A DNA stretch of 64,000 bases from Lytechinus pictus (lineage: Eukaryota; Echinodermata; Echinoidea; Temnopleuroida; Toxopneustidae): positions 16,289,501 to 16,353,500 of the forward strand of contig NC_087253.1 in the NCBI RefSeq assembly GCF_037042905.1, in the 5' to 3' direction. Below, in pieces: positions 44,634 through 55,900 of the stretch. Below the pieces are notes generated by a model, which ran no database searches, was not told the origin of the DNA, and saw only the letters and a list, made by a program, of their open reading frames with translations. A program made the position numbers and the translations under genes. Numbering within the stretch: the first letter of the stretch is position 1; each line of letters opens with the position of its first letter.

Positions 44634-46366
44634 ATAGGCGGATCCAGGGGGCCGAGGGGCCTGCCCCCCCCCCCCCTATTGGCGGAGCAAAAAAAAGGGG
44701 GAAAACAGGGGAAAGAAAGAGAAAAAAAAGGAAAAGAGGGGAGAAAAAAAGAATGGGAAACATAAGAGGAGGAAGACGAGTGAATAAAGTAAGATGAGGG
44801 GAAGACTTGGAAAATAATTTTTTTTAATATTTCATGCCTGTTAGGTGAATTATATATCTTGCTCAATATGGAGCTTAAAATGTCAAATTTTGAAGTCAAT
44901 ATACAAAACATATGTCAGCTCGAAAATCGAACTTTCAGTATTTTGTTTGATTTACAAATTGTTTTTAAAAAAGTACTAGGTAAAAAAATTGTTTTATGGT
45001 CTAAAATAGAAAATGTTAATATTCAGACTCTAAATATTAACATTTTTTGCTCGTGCTCCGCGCTCGCAAAATTTGATTTGTTAGGTACCAATTTTTTACT
45101 GATGTATTCCAAAAAGTTCTCAAAATATCCCTATTCAGGTCAGATTGTCAAAACGTATCCATTGTATCAGTAATAGCGCTGCACGCTCGCATTTTAAATG
45201 GTGAGTTAAACTGCTTAAAACCATCATTTTAAGACAGTTTATCAAAAAAAATCGGCTCGCGATTTGGGCTCGCATTGATTGTTGAAAAAAAATATTAAGT
45301 CATGCATCTTATTCATAATTACAAAAGTGCTTTAAATGTACAGTTTTCATGCCATAATATTAACAGATTTCGCGCTCTCATTGGGCTTATAAGATTAATA
45401 AGTAAGATATTAATTTAATAATCAAATTGTCCCTTTTGTCAGAATAGAATATCGACAAGTTTCATCGCGCGCTTAGGAAGAGAAATAGGAAGATATTCAT
45501 CATTTTCATATGATGACAATGTTCTTAGAATGTCCCGGTCATATGTCAAAACTCAAAGTAATAATAATAATGAAACATATCAGCTATTTTTTAAATGTGA
45601 TTCATATCCACCTCACAATTTTCCTACAAAGTGCTTGAAATACAGAGCTTAAATAGACCCTTTTTCAGATCAAAATATCAAATATTTCAAGCTCGCGCTT
45701 CGCGCTCGCTTTATTGATTTTCATGATAAAAAAGGTATTAAGAATGCCCAATTTTTAGGTCGAAACCTGGAACACGCGCGCGCATGTTTATTCAGATATG
45801 CAGATTGTTCTCTTATACTATTTAAATCATTGTCCATTTTCATATCACAATATCAAATATTTTCTGCTCGCGCTTTGCGCTCGCATTATTAATGTAGGAA
45901 GATTCGCAATTACTCATCCTTTTCATGATTTACGAAACATGAATAGACCCATTTTTAGGTGTAAATCTCGAATTTTTCCGCTCGCACTTCGCGCTCGCAT
46001 CGATTGTTTAGTTATATACTTGTCCTTTTCACGATTACAAAAAAGTGCTTACAATCATTGAATTACATTCTTCAGGTAGAAATGTCAAAATTTTCAGTTC
46101 GCGCTTGCAGTATTTGATTGTTGAAATATGTAACGCCTTCATGGCTAACTGCAAACAGCCATAAACAGATCCCTTTTGGATCAGATCAATATGTATATTA
46201 AAAATTAGCAATATTTAAATGGGGCTTATGATATTGTTATATATTTATGTTGATTTATAGGAATAAAGATTAGATTAGAAGTGACCCCTTCAAAGAAGGT
46301 GAAAATGTGGCTGAAAAAAAATCCGCCCCCCCCCTCCCCCATTGGAAAAGGCTGGATCCGCCCCTA
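44634..46366. mobile_element. ~1.7-kb element with GGCGGATCCAG ends and GCTCGCGCTTCGCGCTCGC internal repeats
   Basis: Ends are ATAGGCGGATCCAGGGGG on the left and CTGGATCCGCCCCTA on the right, each next to a C-run. About ten internal units of ~100-110 bp each carry a form of GCTCGCGCTTCGCGCTCGCA followed by a TTGATT..ATGA..AAAAA segment, near 45045, 45253, 45688, 45865, 45977 and 46097, with weaker copies between. No intact ORF. Confidence 0.65.
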
Positions 46367-46745
46367 AAATGTATTACTGTACACATGCGTGACCAAATTA
46401 TTTCCAAATACCCCCTAAACGAGCTTTTCTCAGTGTGAAAAATAATCCCCTACACAAGTTTTTTCGTGGGCTTCATTTACACATTTTGGCCCCTAAACAA
46501 GTTGTCACGTGGACAGAGAGGTAACAAATTTCACGACCGTTTTCCCGTTTCCCAGGCCCGTTCCCAGGGTCGTTGCTTACAATCGGGAAGAACCCTAACA
46601 CTTTTAAGAAACGAGGAGGAAAAAGCCCCGGGTAAAAAGCTTGGGGAAAAATAACATACCCTAAAAACGTTTGGCTAGTCCAAAAAAAAAAGCTATAGAA
46701 AAAATACCCTAAAAAGATTTGACCCCGCGAATGACCACTTAAGGT

Positions 46746-46905
46746 TTGTCTTAATTAATCCGTTATTTTAAATTGCTTTGCCTTTTTTTTTCTTTCTTTC
46801 ATTGATTTTGTATTCGTATTCGTATTTGTCTTAAATAATCCGTTATTTTAAATTGCTCTGCCTTTTTTCTTTCTTTCTTTCATTAATTTTGTATTCGTAT
46901 CATCG
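46746..46905. repeat. Two-copy ~80-bp tandem repeat
   Basis: The block beginning TTTGTCTTAATTAATCCGTT and ending TTTTGTATTCGTA occurs twice in succession, with small changes in the CTTT run. Confidence 0.8.
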
Positions 46906-46909
46906 ATTC

Positions 46910-46913
<4 letters not shown>

Positions 46914-46964
<51 letters not shown>
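46914..46964. repeat. TA dinucleotide microsatellite
   Basis: About 24 uninterrupted TA units. Confidence 0.95.
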
Positions 46965-46966
<2 letters not shown>

Positions 46967-47609
46967 TGTGATAATTCCAATCTGTTGCAAATTTTGGAAT
47001 CTTGGTAATTTATAATGAAAACATAAATATTAAAAAAAAAAAGATTTGTTTAATCTAAAGTTTATTCCCCCTGGCAAATTTTTGCGAAAATTTGTAATGC
47101 GTTAATTTTTTTTAAAGTGTAGCGGGAACTTTGCTCTTATCTTATCCATAATTCGCACTATCCATTTAATGGCTTCTCCAAGCTAGAGTTTCCTCAGTAG
47201 GTATGTATACTTACTGGAGTGTATGGACTTTTAAGAGCCAATAGCGTTGATTTTTTTTAACTACTGGCCTAAAAAATAGAACTTGTAAGTCATAAGCATA
47301 TCTCACACAAACACACAAAAAATGTTAAAGGGGGAAGGATCGAGCTATAAATGTTTGTTGTATTTTAAATTAAAAAACCCCATGTAATCTAATTTTGTTT
47401 CATTTTACAGAATGCCATAGTCAGTGCACATAATTATTATGCAAAATACGATAAAGAAAATAAATCACAATAAGGAAGATAACTCCCACTTATGCCTGTT
47501 ATTTAAAAAAAAAGTTCCTTTCAAGAACATTTTATAGTAACCATGTAAATTAGCTTGTAATAAAACTGAAAAAAGATAAACAGACAATACCAGCGCGAAA
47601 TGGCAGCGA

Positions 47610-47886
47610 GCATTGGCGGCGGAAGCCAAAAAATTTAAAAGGGGTCCACATGAAATTAGTAAATGGACACAGGTAAAAAATTGGACAAGCAAAAAAAAAA
47701 AAAAGGTTATCAACCAAAATTTTAGGGGGGACGCATGAAACAAAATTGACAAGCAAAAAAAAAAGAAGGTTATCAACAGAGTTTTTAGGGGGGGTTCCGT
47801 TCCCCACCTCAAATTTAGGGGGGACAGGACCCGACCCCCCCCCCCCCCCCCCCCCGTCCCCCCCTCCCCGCTTCCGCCGCCTATGG
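47610..47886. mobile_element. GGCGGCGGAAGCC-ended repeat, best-preserved copy
   Basis: Ends ATTGGCGGCGGAAGCC and GCTTCCGCCGCCTATGG are inverted. The interior repeats GACAAGCAAAAAAAA, AAGGTTATCAAC and TTTTAGGGGGG, followed by the CCCCACCTCAAATTTAGG block and a long C-run. Same family as the copies at 33.1 and 38.1 kb inside the Amt gene. Confidence 0.7.
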
Positions 47887-48049
47887 CAGCGAGCGAGAAA
47901 AAAAAAGGAAAAAAGAAAGGGGGCAAAGGAATCTTTCCATATGCATCATGATTTTGTCTCTCTGATAATTTGAAATCTCTCGCTGAGGGCGCCCCATTCG
48001 CGGGCTTTGAGGTCAAATAAAAAACACAAAGGTCACCTGCAAATCGAGG

Positions 48050-48145
48050 CAAGTGTGCGAGAGACAGGGAAGCTGCGCGAAGTCTGCCTGCTTTTGGCTC
48101 GATTTCTTCCGTTCTTCTTAATTTTTCCGTCTATTACTGGTTTAG
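48050..48145 (+). other. Possible 5' untranslated exon of the HMGN-like gene
   Basis: GC-richer sequence containing CTGCGCGAAGTCTGCCTGC ends in GGTTTAG|GTAAGC, a strong splice donor. About 1.5 kb downstream, an acceptor-like TTCAG lies seven bases before the ACCATG start at 49645. This is a guess from splice signals and base composition; the exon's 5' limit is not defined. Confidence 0.3.
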
Positions 48146-49644
48146 GTAAGCTCTCATCAATAATGTAGAATTATTAGAATTGAATTTTAAACCACAATGT
48201 TGTGTTCAATAACGCTAAATGTGCATGTATGGTCATGATGTCGCAGATGTATTGTTCGCAAAAGCAATATAGCTGCGTGCATGTTGAATGTATGAGACGT
48301 CTTATGTATGTATTTTGCGCGTTCAGCTCATTGTGTAGACTCTGTACAGTCGTTAAGTTGCGAAAAATCAATTTGAGTATCACAATTTCTCAAGTATGAT
48401 GTATTTCTGATCCGTTTACATGGATGAATGAGTATTGTATTTTACGTTCATTAATTTATGCTATTTATTTTGTAAAATGATGTGCTTGGATTGTTGATTT
48501 GAGTTGATATTAATTTATGTTAATTTCGATGGATTCCAATCCAAGACTAATCATTGCTAAACAGTAGACTAGCCTTGGCCTTGGGCAAGTGTAGTCTTGA
48601 AAAACTAGCATAGCATTGAGTTCTATTCTATCTAAACTAGTTTGATCTTAGTTAGATCTACATTAAAGACAACAATAATAAGGTGCTAACTGTTAGGAGT
48701 TCAATAAATGGATAAGATTTTGGTGGGATATGATTATGATAAAATGATAGGGAATATGATATGGTATGATTATGATATGAAATTGCACAAACTTCATCAT
48801 CATCATGTCTAATGTTAGCTGAGTAAAAAAAGTGTTAATACTTGCAATCTCATGCTCATTTTTCTGACTTTAATTTTAAAAATTGTCCATAAACTTTAGC
48901 ATAAGATCTAATGCTTGTAAACTTTTTCACTGATCTCATAATGATGAATAATCCCTTTTAATCTTTGTAATCCTTTGTTCCAAGCGTCCAATATTATTCA
49001 GCAGGAAAAGACTAACGTTAGACTCACAAGTTTAGGAGGATAATGTCATTAAAGTCGGACCCTTTATATCATATTTGAATTTAGATTAATTAAACTTATT
49101 CACCATTCAGCAGGGTTTTTTTTTTATTTTTTAATTGGGATCTTGGGTCCTGGAAATCGAATAAGTAAAAACCCGGACAGCATTTCTATTTTCTTCAACA
49201 TTTTTTTCATCTGACCAGTCAGATCTGACAACTTTCCTTGATTGTAATTCCTTGATTTCCTTGAAGCACTGTTAATATGGAAACAGGCAGATAAAATGTC
49301 TGACAAATTGTATCATGAAACACTTCCCACAAATTTTGCCTTTCATTTCACAGGCCTTAAAACTCCTTGAATTATTAGAAAAAAAAGGGGGGGGGGGTGG
49401 AATCCTTGAATTGAAATTCAAAATGTGCCAGTGGACCCAAAGTATCTGATTTTAACAAAAATTGTTAATTTTTTCTACTTTTTTTTTCTTTTCTTAATTT
49501 CGTTTTGTTCCCCTCCCCTCTTGTTCAGTAAGTGAAAATAAACCCTGAATAAAGATTGAACTTATCACAACTCGAGGTTTTATTATCTACTTATAATTTT
49601 ATCTTGTTTTATTCCAAATTGGACATTAAAGTTCAGTATTTACC

Positions 49645-49911
49645 ATGCCACGGAGATCCCAGTCTACAGACCGCTCAGCGGCCCCGGTTGGTCGTCGTAG
49701 CGCCAGGCTAGCCACCCAACCCAAGGTGGACATGTCAGAGGTCCCGACTCGCGGCCGAAGGTCGTCCCCTCCTCCTCCCAAAAAGACGAGCCCCAGCAAG
49801 ACGAGAGGTCGACCCAGGTCGCAACCTGCCGCTGCACCAGAGAAGAAGACAACAGGAAGGGGGCGTAAGCGAAAAGCAGAAGAACAACCTGAGGAAGAGC
49901 CAGAAACAAAG
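49645..49911 (+). CDS. HMGN-like gene, coding exon 1 (basic domain)
   Basis: 89 codons from ACCATG to AAAG|GTACTT, ending in phase 0. The product is rich in Arg, Lys, Pro and Ser. It carries RRSARL, a SPPPPKK stretch, the AT-hook KTRGRPR and the likely nuclear localisation signal GRGRKRK, then turns acidic (EEQPEEEPETK). Reading through the donor would end two codons later, so an unspliced form is a 93-residue basic protein. Confidence 0.75.
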
Positions 49912-52900
49912 GTACTTAGGGGATGACACGACATTTGCTCCGGCGACAATTGCTACAGGCTTTGTTTTGTCTAAGATATAGGGTTAGGGTTGCAATAGGG
50001 TTTTTATGTCAATAGGTTTAGGGTTAGCGTTAGGATAGGGTATAGTGTTAAATCCAGGGTTGAAATTGGTCATTCCGTTAATGTGTGGAATTTCCAGCGG
50101 AGCAATTGTCGCTGGAGCAAAGGTCATGGAACCACCGAGGAAGGCCCCTTATGTCTGCACACATCAAAGCGGACCAAAGATTTTCTTTAATATTTGACAA
50201 AAGATTTTTTTTTAGGTTATTCATTTTGATAATCAAGTGTGTCACTACCTCATCAAGATGAGAGCATAAAAATGATTTTTGTAAAGGACGATCATCACAT
50301 ATCACTGATTTAGATGGCAGTTTTCCCGGAATTTGGGTGCAATTACAGTGTAGAGCCCTTTATTACAGCTCTCTTTAGGCCCATTTGTTCTTGATTGGTT
50401 ACAACAAGGCCTGTATTGATTTGTTAGGCAAGCAGTTTAAAAAAAAAACAGTTTTAACTCGGTGAAAAAAATCAGCCAAGCTCAATAGCCCTGTGATGGC
50501 AATCCACTATGAACTAAACCATTTCAATGATCACCCCTTTATTAAAGGACAAGTCCACCACAACTAAAAGTTGATTTGAATAAAAAGAGAAAAATCCAAC
50601 AAGCATAACACTGAAAATTTCATCAAAATTGGATGTAAAATAAGAAAGTTATGACATTTCAAAGTTTCGCTTAATTTCACAAAACAGTTATATGCACATC
50701 CTGGCTGGTATGCAAATTAGGAGACTATGACGTCATCCACTCACTATTTCTTTTGTATTTTATTATATGAAATATGAAATATTCTTATTATCTCCTCATT
50801 GTCAAGTGAAAAACGATTAATTCCTCCCTGAACATATGGAATTAGCATTGTTTAACACTATATGGTTCAGTCAAGTCTGTACTTATTGTCAAATCTATAA
50901 AAAATGAAATATTGTATAATTCAAACAATAAAAAACAAAAGAAATAGTGAGTGATGGACATCATCAACTGACTCAACTAGTTGTGCATATCACTGTTTTG
51001 TGAAAAATAAGCGAAACTTTAAAATGTCATAAAGTTCTTTCTTATTTTACATCCGATTTTGATGAAATTTTCAGCACTATGCTAGTTTGATTTTTCTCTA
51101 TTTATTCAAGTCAGCATTTTCCTGGGGTGGACTTGACCTTTAAATGCTGTAGCCTGCCAATCCCAGTGACACCAAACCAGTGAACCTTATCTGCACAGCT
51201 TAGATATTCATGATGAAGTGGAGTCACTATATACATGTATGTGACAAGGCCCATTTGGTTTTGACAAAACATACAAAAAAAAGGTAACTTTGTAACAGAT
51301 TGTCATATGCACGAATAACACGATGTGATTGAATTCTAGGTCAAGACAAGATATGATTTGGAATAATCAAATTATCAGTTGTGGGTATGATTACAATTAC
51401 AAATTCTATTCTATTATTAACTATAAATCTCACTGAGGAATATTTGGAATGAGACTTGCTTGTTCTGAGTAATAATTTACTCAATCATTATTTTATTTTA
51501 TCTGTGAACTGTAAAAGGTATCCAAAGATGATGAAGCTGATGGGGATGATGCTGAGATGACGGAGGAACCTGAAGAGGTCGAGGAGAAGGAAACAGCACA
51601 GGAGAAGGAGGAAGAGGAGGCTCCATCGGAGGAGACGGCTGCTCCAAAAGAACAGAAGGAAGAGGAGAAGATGGATGATGGTGTCGTCGGACCTCAGGGG
51701 GATGGAGAGAGGAAAGGTATGATTAAAGTTTTCTCTTTTTCCGTACCCAAATTTTCATTAATTTTTTATTCAAATTCTCTGAATTGATTTGTGTATGATT
51801 TTGTTTTAATAACTTTTTGTTTTACTTTCCCTCACAAACTCCAGTGCAGGTGCTGTCCATCTCTATAGCTGAATAGTTATATTGAAACTCCAGTGGTTTT
51901 GTTCATTCTTGTTTTGTTTTTCCAGGTGAAGTTGTTGCTGCAACATTATTGAAAATCTAGCCAGAAATTAAACAATCTACGTTTAGCAATGATTTGGAGC
52001 CATAAAACTTTCTTAGTGATGTCTTGACTATAATTAATTAGTGTATGAAGCATGCATACCAACAATAATACCCTTCGGTTCCAATAAACAAGAGGTAATT
52101 TTTAGACGAAGAATTGAGGTTGTCTTGCTACAACTCCTGTTGTCTCTACAAGGACATTAATTTTATTTTGAAGAATGCCTCTATTATGTAGTTTTGAAGT
52201 ATCTACTTGGATGTAAGTTGCATAGAGGCAAAGGGATTATCTCACTAACACACGCCCAAAAAAATCACACAGGTGTTTGGGTGACTTTGTGCCCTAAAAC
52301 GCTCAAAAGTTCCCTGAAAAAAAAAGAGCCTTTGAAAATCCCCATTCACTACATTGTTAGAGCTTATCTAATATAGCAGTTCCAGGCGAGTACATGTAGT
52401 TTGTGTAAAGTAGCCCCCAAAATAGTCTCCTTTATTAGATCCTCCCAAAGAAATTAATGATAATAATAGGCATTTGCATCATAGCACCATCTATCTACAA
52501 ACAATCTTTTTTGAGGGGCATTGTTATTATTATTACCCGGCTTTAGCTCGAACTGCCTTTCAGCGCTCGTGCATTTAAGGAATGAATCCTGCCTGGTACC
52601 CATTCACCTCACCTGGATCGAGTGCAGCACAGTGTGGATAAATTTCTTGCTGAAGGAAAACACACCATGGCTAGGATTCGAACCTACGGCCCTCTGGTTG
52701 AAAGGCGAGAGTCAGAACCACCAGACCACGACGCGCCCATAAATTGGGGAGTTAGCTGATATTATATTCAACACTGCATATCATTTTCATGCATTCTTTT
52801 TATAAGCTAAGGATTGAATTGAAATAGAATAGCGTTTGAACCACAGACACAATAAATGAATATGTGCACTCAAAGCTAAATATTATAGGTTCAAAATCAC

Positions 52901-55900
52901 GATTACAATACAATTTAATGTAATATTTGCTGTATTTGCTGTATAAGTCTATGGTATTTATGGAAATTACTTTTTTTCTTTTCATTTTGATGAAGTCTTG
53001 AGATTATTTTCCAGACAAGGACAATCAGCTGTGGACCTATAAACTCCATCAACTTCATTTTGGTAAAAAAAGAATATTGAGGTGGATGAGTATTTACTAT
53101 TAGCTGTTCTTTCCATGAAATTTTCCACTTTTTCTTTTTTCCACAGTATCAAAGTATTTTTTATTTTATTTACCTGTTCGATGCGAAATTTCTCTTCCAG
53201 AGGATGAACATATACTAGGTATTTCTTCTATCTATCCTCCCATTTTCCTCTATGACTCTCCATTCCCTATTAAACTAGTCATACATTGTATTTCTTTTTC
53301 CCTCTTACTGTCCTTTTGTCTTCTCCACCTCTGTTATATAATATTGTTTGGTCTTTTCAATCCTTCTTTATCTGTTGTTGGAAATTGACACTCTTTCTTT
53401 CTTTTCTATTTTTTTTTTTTTTTTTGGGGGGGGGGTTCATTCATTCGCATTCCTGTTTAACTTGCAATTTTTTTCTTTTGTAATTCTCACCTCTTTCCCT
53501 TTCATCTCCTCCTTTCCCTTCTCTACCCCCTTTCTCTGTCCTTTCCCTTCCTTGCACCCCTTTCTTTTAAATATTCTCCTCTCCCACTCTGTCTCTCTTC
53601 CTTTGTCTCTTTCTCTCCCTCTGCTATCCCTCTATCTTTTCTCCATCATCCTTTGGTTAAAATATATACATAGCTGAAACCAGACAGAAGTTTCATTTTT
53701 CAATGTCATCCTGTTATTTCCTCACAATATCTTTTTCATATCATGGTCCACCGTTACAGTTGAAATCTGTTCATATTATATCCCCATTTTCCTCATGCAA
53801 AATATTTATTATGCAGTCGTCCTCATTAATCACTATTGTTTTCTCCAACAGCCGGTATAGCTACTACATAAATTACAGTGTATACATACATAAATTCTGT
53901 CTATCATCGTGGGTTGCTATTGGTGTAACCTTCAAAATGACACTTTCTGCTTTTTTGTTTGTTTTGTTGCCTTTTTGAACTCTCTATTCGCCTATTTTCT
54001 GCTGTTGCAATGAGTGCACAATTGTTATATACTCCTGTACCGGCACCAGGCTGAGGCCGCTGGTCACCAGTGCCATTTTAGACTGGGGGACCGATGAAAT
54101 TCAGTGTTAAAGACTTTAAAAAAATCAATCATAATAAGAACTAAATTTTCCAAAAAGTGTCCTTGCACTATGAAAATCACATTGCCATGCAGAACTTATC
54201 AATTTTCTTGCTTGAATTTATCGTCCTGTATACAGTATGTTGCGATGTCGTTGCGTTCTCTATTGGCGCATACTGCCAACAACTATGATTCTTTAGCTCC
54301 TTGCCCCAACATGGCGCTATAACACCAGTGGCGTTATCAGTAGTTGCAAAAAGAAGCAGAACAAAATGGCCTCGCCTAGTGCATAATGCAACAAAATGAT
54401 ATATTACGGACCGATATTAAATTGGAGCAAGAAAATTGAAAAATCCTGCTCAATAATCTTTCCATGATCCTTGTTGGTTTAAAGGTTTGTATAAGGGCCT
54501 AGTTTATATCATGAATTAATTTTAATACACTTTAAAAAATTTCACCGTTGTTCAGAAAACTGTTAAAAGCAAATTATTTTCGTAATTTGACAACTGTTTG
54601 ACTATGAAAAATCTAAAGGTGCTTAAAATTGCATTTCCCATCTACATTATATCAATGAAGCGACCATCTTTTTCTGAAGTGTTTTTAGTTGGAAACTATC
54701 AAGAGAACAAGGAATATACTACCCTTATTTCTTGACCTTGAAAGATTGATATGAGCTGATAGCACACAAGATCTACCATTATCAATGTGTACATTATACA
54801 AATGGGACCTGAATGTCATATTCTGGTGAAGCAAATGACTATGTCGTCTTTCGGAGTTAAGAATACAATTTATGCCCAGGGATTATCCAAGAATAATGGC
54901 CCAACAGCATATACAAGTTCAATATTAATGCTTCAATTACTAATGATGCAGTCACATTTCCCCCGCAGTCGCTGTTCAGCGAGTCGAAAATAGCTGTTAA
55001 ACATTTTTTGTACCAGGGGTGGTTTGAATTAAATTAGATAAAATGCCTGTTTTCGACTCGCCGTATGGCGGCCTTAGGGGAAATGTGACTGCATCATTAG
55101 TAATTGAAGCATTAATATCAAGCTTGTATGCTTTTGGACTCCTTTTCTCGACTTAAAAAAAAAAATTGTATCAGCTTTGATCAAGGTGGAGAAGGCAAGT
55201 CAATGAACTTTTGCTTTTCCCTTGATGCCCTCTGATTCATTCTTGAAGATAACATGATCTTTGTAGACTTTCATGTAGTAGATCTAGTGTGAAATCAAAT
55301 CTTTCTGAGTCAAGAAAGAAGGGAAAATTACTAATTTTCTTGATAGTTTCCAACTATTAAAATAAAAACTAATCACCTAGAAATTGGAAAATAGATCGGT
55401 ATTTCTTGGATGTAAAGATGTGATTTTCATTGGGGAAGGGTTTTTTTATTGTTCAACAATTCCTTTTTTGGGGTAAATTTATGTAATGATTTACTTAGTG
55501 GCCTATCGCTATACTAAAGGGTTCAAACATGGCATTCTTGTTCACTCATTGCAACAGAACCTAAATATGGTTCTCTGACTTTCTCCATTCTTCTCTCTTC
55601 ATCACACCTTCATTATTATATTCAATGTGCAATACACCTGTCCCATAATTTTTCCATCCTAGAAGCAGTTCCTCAGGAAGAAGAGAGTGTAGAAATGGCA
55701 CCACCAACACCTCCAAATGAAACAGCTCCGGAAGCAGTCGCAGAACCACCAGTAGAAATGGAAGAGCCAGTAGAAAAGGCTGTAGAGCTTCCTGTAGAAC
55801 CAGCTTCGGAAGCAGTATCACCAGCACCAGAGCAGGTAGAAGAATCTGTAGAACCAGCCATGGAATCAGAGCCTATACAAGAAGATGTCCCAGAGGTTGT

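Noticed and set aside
49626-49949. Minus-strand 107-codon ORF over the HMGN-like exon 1
   Set aside because: Antisense shadow of a strongly biased basic exon. The plus strand has the good start context, AT-hook and donor site.
52640-52740. tRNA gene (A and B boxes, GGTTCGAATCC), also at 28690-28745
   Set aside because: The tRNA-like head is fused to a SINE body with an ATT tail and does not fold into a clear complete tRNA acceptor stem.
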